64,000 bases of DNA from Desmodesmus armatus (lineage: Eukaryota > Chlorophyta > Chlorophyceae > Sphaeropleales > Scenedesmaceae), in contig VIIQ02000555.1 in the NCBI GenBank assembly GCA_007449985.2, forward strand, positions 1,054,001 through 1,118,000, read 5' to 3'. Positions 1 to 11,100 of this stretch are shown one piece after another. The notes below the pieces were generated by a model. It searched no databases, was not told where the DNA came from, and saw nothing but the letters and a program-made list of their open reading frames with translations. Position numbers and translations under genes: made by a program. The first letter of the stretch is position 1. Every line of letters begins with the position of its first letter.

Positions 1-130
1 TTGGTGCACCAAGTGCAGCTGGCCAGAGCAGTTGTGTCGTGCTCTCCCGCTCTCCCCCTCCCCGCACTCCCCGCACTCCTTTCACCAAACGTCTCCCCCA
101 CACCCCGGCCCCCACACTCTACCCCTGCAG

Positions 131-1908
131 GACGACCTCATCTGCCTTCCTGCCAAGCTGTCCAACTCCCTAGGCAGCTTGGGCCCCATGGTGCTGGTCA
201 GCAGGGTCACTAGCAGCCTCACTCTTGTAGACCCCCTCACACTTCGCACAGCCCACATGGATGCAGCAGTCTACTGGCGCACACCATTCAAGGCCCTGCT
301 GACCAGTAGAGCCCTTGTGGAGTATGTGGTGCTCGATATAGAGCCTATACACGGCGGCGGGGGCGGGTATGGTGGCGGCAGCAGCAGCAGCGGGAAGTGG
401 TGCCTGGCGGAGGTGCAGGTTGCGCGCAAGTCGGACTTTGGGCGCAACGACACGGTGTTCTTTGCGCGCACACACCTTGGCAACATCCTGCACCCAGGTG
501 AGCCTGCTGGGGTGTGGTAGGGGTGAGGTCTGGTGGGGGGCAGGGGGGTCACTGGCTTTTGCTATGCAGGGGGGGGGTGAGTACAGCACTCAACTTGTGA
601 CACTGGCATTGGGTGCAGTTGTGCACCAAGCTGAAGGTGGTGTTGTCAGAAGCTTGCTGTGCTGGTGCAATGCATTGCTGATGGGGAATTTGGGGCGGTG
701 TCTGTGTTGTGGTGGTGGGGGGGGGATGTGGCACTGGTCGCATGCTGCTGCAGCCCGGGGAGTGGCATAGTCGGGCAGCCATGAGCGCCGTATTGCCCTT
801 CCACGCCTTATAGCACCCATATTTGTGTGTCACTGCTTTGGCTGCCTGCTTTCTGTGGTGCTGTTGCACACACTGTCCTGGGGCTAATGCCCACACTGCA
901 ATCAAACTGTCAGCTGACTGGCTTCCCACCCCCTCCACCTCCTTGCCTGTCTTTGCCCCTCCATTGCCTCCCTTGCTTTGTTGCTCCTTCCCCAGGTGAC
1001 ACGGCGCTAGGCTATGACCTGGCGAAGGCCAACATGGTGCACATGGACTATGAGGCACATGTGGCCAAGGGTGGGTCAGTGCCTGATGTCATCCTGGTGC
1101 GCAAGAGCTACGAGGAGAAGCGCCGCAAGCACAAGCACAGGGGTGCAGCCCGCCCCTGGAAGCTCAAGCACCTGGACATTGAGATGGGTGACGAGCGGTG
1201 CGTGTTCCTTTTGCACGTGGGGTGGTGTTAGCTGCTGCACTTGCTTGATCCCTTGAGCCAGGAAACTGTGTTTTATAACAGCTGCTGGGTTGGAAACAGA
1301 CGGCAATGCACACTCTGCACCACACTTGGTACTATTGGGGCGGAGCGTTGTAACGCAAACAGGAGGAGACTGAGCGGCGTGTGTGACCCTGTTGCTGGTG
1401 CTGTTCTTGTTGCATGTGTGTGCAGGGGCCGCAATGAAGCAGCAGACGCAGCGGACCGTGAGCGGTTCCTGCAGGAGCTGGAGGAGGATGCAGAGATGCG
1501 TGCACGCATTGCGCTGTTCAAGGACCCAGCATCGTTGGCAGCAGCAGCGGCAGCACCCTCTGGCATGGCAGAGGCTGATGACAGCGATGATCAGGGAGAG
1601 CTGCCGCAGGTGAGGGGTGGTGCTGCACATGCATTATTGCATTTGTGTGAGCAGATGTGTGCTGTGCATGCATATGTTCTGCAGCTGTAGGGGTGCAGTA
1701 CTGCAGCAAGCTGAACATGCTTAAGTGAGTGTGTTTTGGAAAGGCAACGAGCGTTGTATGAACGTTGTTTGTTGCGTGTGTGCTGCTGCAGGTGCCGCTG
1801 GACGAGCTGCTGGATGACCTGGAGGGACTCAACATCAACATCGGAAGCGAGGATGATCACCAAGCGCTTGCGCTTCCTTCCTCCGATGTCGACATGATGG
1901 AGGGTTAA
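131..1908 (+). CDS. NMD3: 60S ribosomal export protein NMD3, C-terminal part
   Basis: NMD3 is the adaptor that carries pre-60S ribosomal subunits out of the nucleus through CRM1. Four exons close in phase: 131-497, 996-1197, 1426-1609 and 1792-1908. The protein shows family landmarks in order: DDLICLPAKL, the VYWRTPF block, EYVVLDIE, then RKSYEEKRRKHKHR and KLKHLDIEM. A low-complexity acidic tail follows, with a leucine-rich DELLDDLEGLNI stretch close to the C-terminus. In NMD3 proteins this tail carries the nuclear export signal, which is inferred here rather than shown. The N-terminal zinc-binding half lies outside the window; bases 1-130 look like intron ending in CCCTGCAG. The stop TAA is at 1906-1908. 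Recognition is strong because the conserved blocks come in the expected order. Confidence 0.93.
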
Positions 1909-2006
1909 GATGCTGGCTTTTGCCTTAAGCCGTTGTTGTATGTTTTTGTGGTGACCGCCCGATGTACCAAATCTACCCGACGTTGACTGGGCATTGCTCA
2001 CCGTGA

Positions 2007-2011
2007 TGTAA
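2007..2011 (+). terminator. TGTAA polyadenylation signal of NMD3
   Basis: The pentamer TGTAA lies about 100 bases after the NMD3 stop codon and before the next start codon. This is the usual green-algal poly(A) signal, and its position suits NMD3. A five-base motif can occur by chance. Confidence 0.4.
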
Positions 2012-2191
2012 TACCTCGACACGGAATCGGTTCCCTCAAAAGCACCCATTTTGTCTGAAGCATCACTTGTTGAATATTCCGGCTGAAACTTTGCCAAGTT
2101 TGTGTGTGGAATCCAAACAGCGCATTCGTGTCGAGTTGCCACACGAGTTGCGCTCGGACGTGCATTGCCTATTTCTTACAAAGCAAACAGC

Positions 2192-5100
2192 ATGTCTCTT
2201 ACCCCCGTGACCAACCGTGCAGCCAGCGGCGCTGCTGCCAGCAGCAAGGCGCCCGCATCTGTGTCCGGTCACCAGGCCCCCACCAAGCCTCGCAACCAGC
2301 TGGCCATGCTATCCCTGTCCAGTGCCCTGCTGGCTGGTGCAGCAGGCCCTGCCCTTGCTGCTGAGGTGCCTGCCCCTGCCCCAGTCACCCACCAGGTGCA
2401 GCACATCTCCAGCACAACAGCTGTCAAGTTCCCCAGTGTGAGGGCGCCACAAGGTGAGGCAGCATGCTGCCAAAGAGCGCAATGCACCCGGTGCACTGAG
2501 TGCATGAATATGGAAGTGTAGCAGCAGGACAGTGCTGCATGCTGTGAGAGCTTCTCATCATGTTCAGGACTTGACATGTAAAGATCTGGCTCTCCCAGCT
2601 CACTGTGGCAGAGTGCATTTGCCAGCTGCGTGCGGCAGGCTATGGTGGTGCGCATTGCCTTGCGATCAGTGCCTGAGCGCAGTCCTTGCTGCTTTTTTCT
2701 GTTGTCAGCAACAATGCACCTACGTGCGACATTCTTGACCCACCGCTGGCCACTATCCCCGTTGAGATCCCCTGATTTTCTGCGATCTGATCAAGATCTT
2801 GTTTGTCTTGCCCCACTTTGTCCCTCGACTGCAGTCCATGCCTCTGATGATGGTCTGATGACCCGCGCTGCCAGCGGCCCTGTGGTGAACTATGATGCCC
2901 CCGACTCCTACTTTGACCAGATGGAGGGTGCCCGCACCGCTGCCCCCCTGGGCGATGTTGCAGACCTGAACGATGATGTGCGCGGCCTGGCCTTCAGGTA
3001 CAGGGACCCCTTGATCGCGAGGCCCCAGGACAAGACCCTAGGTGGGTCAAGGGCTGAAGTGAACATACGAATGCCACAGGGATTGTGTGCTGCGGTGATG
3101 CATTCTGGATCTGTCAGGCCACCTCGTGTGGTTTTGGGTGGGGTGTGCTGGCGCTCAGCCTTGGTGTTTCTCAAATTCCAAGGGAAAACCCTGCGAACAC
3201 GCAGGGCACTGATTACAGTGTGTGCCACAGACGAGTGCATGCATTGGTTTAGCTTGTCTGACATGTGGCTGCTCATTGTTTGTGGGCAACATCATTGTGC
3301 CCAGCATTCTGGGGTAGGGACCGCCCAGATGCAGCAATCAGCAAATGCCACCGTGGCAATTATTGCGTCTCTGTTTCTGACACCTGGCTGCCTCACTTTG
3401 TGTTTCCCTGCAGGCTCCTCTGGCTTCTCTGCTGCTGCTGAGTCTGCCAAGGGTGACCAGGGTGCTGACGTGCGCGGCCTGGCTGGCGACTACAGGGACC
3501 CCGCAGGAGCCATCCAGCAGGACAACTTTGTGGACAAGGTCAAGGACGTCACCAGTGCACTGCCCAACAGCCTGGCCACTGTTGCAGACCTGAATGATGA
3601 TGTGCGCGGCCTGGCCTTCAGGTACAGGGACCCCCTGATCGCGAGGCCCCAGGACAAGTCCCTAGGTGGGTCAAGGGCTGAAGTGAACACATTAATGCCA
3701 CAGGGGTTGCTGTGTGTGTGTTGTGTTGTGTGCATGGTTGTCTTGACTGATGCATTCTGGACTGCCAGGTCAGCTCATGCGGTGTCAGATGGAGTGTGCC
3801 AGCACCCAGCCTCAGCAGATCGTGCGCGTCTACATGGAGCAACACTGCAGAAACGCAGGGCTCTCATCACACAGTGTGCCACACACGCATGCATTGGATC
3901 TGGCTTGTTGACACTTGGCTGCTATGTGTTGAGCAGAAGAGTATTGTGCATACAGTCGTAAGGTTGAGTGCAAAGACGCAGCCATCAGCAACTTGCATTC
4001 GTACTGTATCGCGCCCCTGCTCCTGACAATGAATTGCTGCACTGTGCCCCCCTGCAGGCTCCTCTGGCTCTGGCTTCTCTGCTGCTGCTGAGTCTGCCAA
4101 GGGTGACCAGGGTGCTGACGTGCGCGGCCTGGCTGGCGACTACAGGGATCCCGCAGGCGCCATCCAGCAGGACAACTTTGTGGACAAGGTCAAGGACGTC
4201 ACCAGCGCACTGCCCAACAGCATCGCCACTGTTGCTGACCAGAACGCTGATGTGCGTGGCCTGTCAAAGAACTACAGGGATCCTGCAGGAGCCATCCAGC
4301 AGGACAAGGCTACAGGTGGGTGGCAGGGATGTGGGTGGTTAAGATAGGGCTGGTGTGCTGTTACTGAATGCACTGCAGAATGCATCATTTATGTTGATGC
4401 TGGATTGTCCGTTTGGAAATGTATGCAATGTGTCTTGCACGCAGAGTGTATTCCTTGGTAGGCATGATCAGACAGGGGCTTCCGAGATACTGGTGTATGT
4501 GTAGCTGCATAACCAGCATGACATGCCAGTGGCAGCTGTTTGTTTGCACATGCATCTGTGAGCGCTGCTGTTGCCTTCAGCCCCTTGGCAACACCATGAT
4601 TTGCCTCAATTATGAGGGTTAACACGCCGAGTCAGCAAGCGTGCAGTATGCAGAAGGTTTACTGTTGTCCTGCCAGGTTACTGTGGTCAACATGCCATGG
4701 GTGATCCTGCTGCCCCTGTAGCACTGAACTGCATGTCCCCAAATTTGAAGTTGCTGGATTGTTGTGTGCTGTGCCCTGCAGACGCCCTGTCCTCCAGCAG
4801 CTCTGAGTTTGGCTCCAGCGCCAAGGATGCTGCCACAGACCTCAAGGACAAGGCTAAGGCAGCAATCAAGGACGCAACCAGCGCACTGCCCAACAACACT
4901 GCCACTGTGGCTGCAGATGATGTGCCCTTCTTCCGTGGTCGCAAGGACAGCTTCAAGAGTGAGGCTGAGAAGGATCCCAATGCAGGTGGGTGGGACAAAC
5001 TTCGTTACCATGGTGCCTTGCATGTGCACTTGCATGCATGGTTCAGTACAACTGTATGTGACGCAACAGATGTGGGGCAGCTGTGCCGTTCAGACTGTGC

Positions 5101-8100
5101 AGAGTCCCTCAATATTGACTCGAATGATAATGCTATTATCATGGCATGATTGGTACAGCAATTAGGGGCTGAGTGCAAATGTACGCAAAGTCTAGGCATT
5201 GTGCTGACCGTCCAGGCTGAACCTGCACTTGCAGGAGCCTTTCCAGTGACAAAGGGGCACCGCAGCAGTAGTGCCTGGGACCAGTTGAGCTTGGTGCATG
5301 CCTTGCGCCCAGCAGGACAGTGCTGATTGGGTGATTTCAGCTATTTTGTTCGTCACTGACATCAGGCATGTTGACTGCTTGCAGGTGCCTTTGGTGACTA
5401 CAGCACTCGTACCCCTGGTGCCATGGAGAGGGCCAAGGATGCTCGCAAGGACCTCAAGTCCCTGTCCAAGGGTGTGCTAACTCTCAAGTCCAGCAGCGCA
5501 CTGCCCAACAGCACCGCCACTGTTGCTGACCTGAACGCTGACGTGCGCAATGAGGCCAGCGGCTACAGGGACCCGGCCATTGCCACACCCCAGGACAAGG
5601 TGCAGGACAAGCTGGCAGGTGAGCGGGAATATTCTAATCTTGCATGGTGGTGCGCAGATGAGTGAGTGTTGTGTGGCATGCATCATTGAGTTGTGGGTGG
5701 CAATGCAGACAACTGCGGTCTGTCATAGATATGGTCTTCCTGGCATACCGTATGCAAAGTTTGCTGTTCCTGGCAATCTCTGCAGTGTGCATGTGCTGAC
5801 CTCGTGCAACGAGCACGCAGAGTGAGTGAACAATTCAGTACGTAAGCAGTACGTGTGCACACAGTCGGACTACTCTGTGTTGTTGTACAGCATGTACAGT
5901 AAAAGCACGGTTATATGCCAGTATTTTGCTTACAGGTAGTACATGTATAGCTGTGCTGTCGCTGATGCTGCCTCTGCTGCCTCTGCTTCAACCATGGTTT
6001 TTGCCTGCAGGCTCCAGCCTGAGCAGCCCTGACCTGTCATCTGCCACTGAGGGTGCCCAGGACGCTGCTGACTCAGCTGCTGCTGACATCAAGGGTGCTG
6101 CCTCTGACCTCAAGGCCAAGGCCAAGGAGGCACTCGGCGGACTGAGCGCAACACCCAACAGCACCGCAACACTGGCAGACCAGAACGCTGATGTGCGTGG
6201 CCTGGCCCAGAACTACAGGGACCCTGCAGGAGCCATCCAGCAGGACAAGGCGACAGGTGGGCATGTAGCAAAGTAGCATGTTGTCGCACAAAGCCACCAG
6301 CTGCTGGTCGGATCGTGCCTGTTGGGGAGTAGTGCACGCACAGCTGTACGCAGTGTTCAAGATTGGTAATGCTGGAGCTTTGGTCTGAGACCAACACTGA
6401 GTGCAGTTTGTGCAGCTCCATTTCACCCCCTGTTTTTGCGACACATCATGTCACATAATGACCCTATCATATGCACCATGGATCTCCTGTCAAGCTGTGT
6501 GCTGTGTGCTGCTGATGCTGCCCCAACCCCTCTCCACTGCAGATGCCCTGTCCTCCAGCAGCTCTGAGTTTGGCTCCAGCGCCAAGGACGCTGCCACTGG
6601 CCTCAAGGACAAGGCCAAGGCAGCAGTCAAGGACGCAACCAGCACACTGCCCAACAGCCTGGCAACAGTGGCGGACCTGAACGCTGATGTGCGTGGTGAC
6701 GCCTACACCTACAGGGACCCTGCCGTCTCCACACCCCAGGACAAGGTCACTGGTGGGTGCACTTGTAATACCGCAGTGGCACTGAGTCAAAAATAGCTTA
6801 CAGTGGCACTGTTGGGCGTCGAGTGAATGGGTAGGCTGCCGGCTATAGACGTTTTCAACATGTGCAGATTGTGATAAAACTGCCTGATCTACCAAAGTCA
6901 CTTGACCAGGGCCTGATCTTGTTGCAACTTGTGCAGTGCCACTCCAGCATGCATGATGCACTGCCTATGCTGCACAGTTGCAAATCATCCAATTGTGTTG
7001 CCACACTCTTGTGCCCCCCTGCAGGCTCCTCTGGCTCTGGCTTCTCTGCTGCTGCTGAGTCTGCCAAGGGTGACCAGGGTGCTGACGTGCGCGGCCTGGC
7101 TGGCGACTACAGGGACCCCGCAGGTGCCATCCAGCAGGACAACTTTGTGGACAAGGTCAAGGATGTCACCAGCGCACTGCCCAACAGCATGGCAACACTG
7201 GCAGACCAGAACGCTGATGTGCGCGGCCTGGCCCAGAACTACAGGGACCCCGCAGGAGCCATCCAGCAGGACAAGGCTACAGGTGGGTCGTTGATTGTTA
7301 CTGCCTTGTGGTGTGGTGAAACCACATGCAGACAGTCTGGCGCACATTTGCAAACAACCTAGCGCACGTTTGACAGGTAAGTTTGCATGACAGGATGCAT
7401 TGACCGTGGTGCCCCAGGGTGTTGAGCAGGGCTTGCTGACTGTTCATGTCACTTCGGTGGTGCTGCCATCGCATATTGCAGCTGACTGACCCTGACTGTG
7501 TGCTAGTAGGCACAGTTTGAGATGTTCTCAGCTGTCACTGTGCTGCTGTGGTCAGTCAGTGTGTTGTCTGCCACACCGTCACTTTCATTTGCCATCATAC
7601 AGCTGCATTCTGGTGCGCTGTCAGCCTTGGCTGCCAATCAACACCTCAGTACGTTTGCTGACATGCTGTGCGATGTGTCCCCCTGCTGCTGCCATCCTGT
7701 CGTTACTGCAGACGCCCTGTCCTCCAGCAGCTCTGAGTTTGGCTCCAGCGCCAAGGACGCTGCCACTGGCCTCAAGGACAAGGCCAAGGCAGCAATCAAG
7801 GACGCAACCAGCGCACTGCCCAACAGCCTGGCAACAGTGGCTGACCTGAACGCTGACGTGCGCAATGAGGCCAGCGGCTACAGGGACCCCGCCATTGCCA
7901 CACCCCAGGACAAGGTGCAGGACAAGCTGGAAGGTAAGCGGGTTGTGAGTGCTGTGTGAGGTCAGGGGTTGTGTGCAGTCCTGCATTATGTTGCTTGTGT
8001 GTTGCAGCTTGGCACAAATTTTGGTTGTGCTGGTGTGCCCAACACTGGCTTCTATTGCCAGCTGGTATGCCATAGCCTGCTTGGAAATTTGGCAGTGCAG

Positions 8101-11100
8101 GATAGTGCCAGCGCAACCCATCAGAAACTGCAGTAGCGCAGTCCATGTGACATCAGGATCACAATGTCCGTACTTGATTGCGACCACATACTCTTACTGC
8201 ATGTGCTGGTGCTGCATGGTTACATGTAAAACTAATGTCAAAGTTGCTGCCTCTGTCATTATCCACACCCTGCAGGCTCCAGCCTGAGCAGCCCTGACTT
8301 GTCTTCTGCCACTGAGGGTGCCCAGGACACTGCTGACTCAGCTGCTGCTGACATCAAGGGCGCTGCCTCTGACCTCAACTCCAAGGCCAAGGACGCACTC
8401 AGCGGACTGAGCGCAACACCCAACAGCACCGCAACACTGGCAGACCAGAACGCTGATGTGCGTGGCCTGGCCCAGAACTACAGGGACCCTGCAGGAGCCA
8501 TCCAGCAGGACAAGGCTACAGGTGGGTGGATTGGACACACGACGTAAGCAGCATGGGCACATGGTTGTGTGTTGAACTTCAACCATGCAGCGGCTGCATG
8601 GTAGGCAGATTGGTGCCATAGGTGAAATACAACTTGACAGCCGTGTTTGCCAGATACGTTTGACAGCTGTGGTGTGCTAGAGCCTTGCTCGCTTGGCATG
8701 CTGAAGGTGAGGAACCCTTCCTGCACGACTCGCTGATGTGCACAGTGAGAAATATGATTGCTTGCTATCGTTGGCAAAGGTGCAACACAGCGTAGGAGTG
8801 TACTCTGACCGCTTGTCCCACTGCTGCCCCCCCCCCCCCCCTTACTGCAGATGCCCTGTCCTCCAGCAGCTCTGAGTTTGGCTCCAGCGCCAAGGACGCT
8901 GCCACAGACCTCAAGGACAAGGCCAAGGCTGCCATCAAGGGCCGCAGCGCCATGCTCAGCACCCTGGCCACTGTTGCTGACCTGAACGCTGACGTGCGTG
9001 GTGACGCCTACACCTACAGGGACCCCGCCGTCTCCACACCCCAGGACACGGTCACAGGTAAGAAGCCGGGGCTGTTTTTGTTACCCGCAACTATTTATGA
9101 TAGCCGCTGTCTGCATGCCTGCTGATGATCTGAGCAAGTAATTTAGGGTTAAGCTTGTGAGTATGCGTAATTACATCAAATCAAATCAAAGTTACACCTG
9201 TAGCTATGAAGCTCAAGAGCTCATGCCAGCCATTCACTGATACATGCCCCAAGGCATGCTTAGTGTTGCCAACACCCTGCTCATGCAGACCCCAGTTGCT
9301 GCAGTTGTATGGATAAAGAGTCTGATGCATCATCTTGCTGCGTGCTTGTCCCCCCTGCAGGCTCCTCTGGCTCTGGCTTCTCTGCTGCTGCTGAGTCTGC
9401 CAAGGATGACCAGGGTGCTGACGTGCGCGGCCTGGCTGGCGACTACAGGGACCCCGCAGGCGCCATCCAGCAGGACAACTTTGTGGACAAGGTCAAGGAC
9501 GTCACCAGCGCACTGCCCAACAGCACCGCCACACTGGCAGACCAGAACGCTGACGTGCGCGGCCTGGCCCAGAACTACAGGGACCCCGCAGGAGCCATCC
9601 AGCAGGACAAGGCAACAGGTGGGCAGGAATGTTGATGCAGGGCTGTTGCCGACCTGTGCTGTGCTGTGCTGCACTGTACTTTGGTCTGTTCTGTCGCACA
9701 GTGAGCGTGTGTTTGTTGACAGGGTGGTTGGCACAGAGTCATGCAGACGGCAATGCCGCACACACACCAGGTAACTGCAAACCTGTGTGACTAGCATCGC
9801 ACCAAAGCCAGCAGTGTTACTTGGCACTTGCGTACTGTCACACAGTGGGCAAAAACACAGTGGGCAAATGACCTGTGGCTTGTGGAGTCTGTCCCATACT
9901 GTCTCCTGCTGCCTGCCACCTCGCTCCCTCCTTATTTCTGCAGACGCTCTGTCCTCCAGCAGCTCTGAGTTTGGCTCCAGCGCCAAGGACGCTGCCACTG
10001 GCCTCAAGGACAAGGCCAAGGCAGCAATCAAGGACGCAACCAGTGCCCTGCCCAACAGCCTGGCCACTGTTGCTGACCTGAACGCTGACGTGCGCAATGA
10101 GGCCAGCGGCTACAGGGACCCGGCCATCGCCACACCCCAGGACAAGGTGCAGGACAAGCTGGAAGGTGAGCGGGTTGTGAGTGTAATGTTGTGAAGTGCG
10201 TGGAGTGTGGATAGCTGTTCGTTCATGAGCGTTACGTTCATGTTGCTGGTAGCCTAGTCCTCAACCACCTCATTTGTGGGGCGTGCTGTTGTCAGCAGTC
10301 TATGCTAGCACTGTTGTCCACAGCAGCGGCTTTGGTGTCGGCATATAGCTGCATTTGCCATCTGGTCCAGCAGTCAACACGCTGCTACTTGTGCTGAGCA
10401 TTGTGTCCCGGTGAGTGGTGCTGACCACATCCTGTACCTGCATGTGCTGATAATGCACACAGTGTCAACTCTTGAAAACAGTGTTGGCTGCCTCCATTGT
10501 CTCCTGTCCCCTGCAGGCTCCAGCCTGAGCAGCCCTGACCTGTCATTTGCCACTGAGGGTGCCCAGGACGCTGCTGACTCAGCTGCTGCTGACATCAAGG
10601 GTGCTGCCTCTGACCTCAAGGCCAAGGCCAAGGAGGCACTCAGCGGACTGAGCGCAACACCCAACAGCACCGCCACACTGGCAGACCAGAACGCTGATGT
10701 GCGCGGCCTGGCCCAGAACTACAGGGACCCCGCAGGAGCCATCCAGCAGGACAAGGCTACAGGTGGGTGGCGTGTACACACGCAGTCACTGGTGATGACA
10801 CAGGGTTGTGAGTCAACCATGGGCGCAAGTGCTGCTGCAGCACTGCCAGTGAATAGTGGCACATGGTCCCAGGCTGCAGCCTACCGCAGGCAGGATTGTT
10901 AAAGCCTGCAGCTAGCTAATATTGCTTTATTAGCTGGTGCAGCCAACAACATGCTACAGGCTGCTGTACAAACCAGTTGGCTTAACAGGGCGCATGATGG
11001 CTGTACATGGTCAAGTGGTGATGGTCGGTGATTGATTTGTGCGCCATGTCCTCCGGCTGCCATGTCCTGCTGCTCCTGTTGCTCTGCAGACGCCTTGTCC

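Noticed and set aside
1..130. Coding exon at the left edge
   Set aside because: The frame is open, but the sequence is pyrimidine-rich and ends in CTGCAG right before the NMD3 exon, as an intron would. It does not resemble the NMD3 residues expected there.
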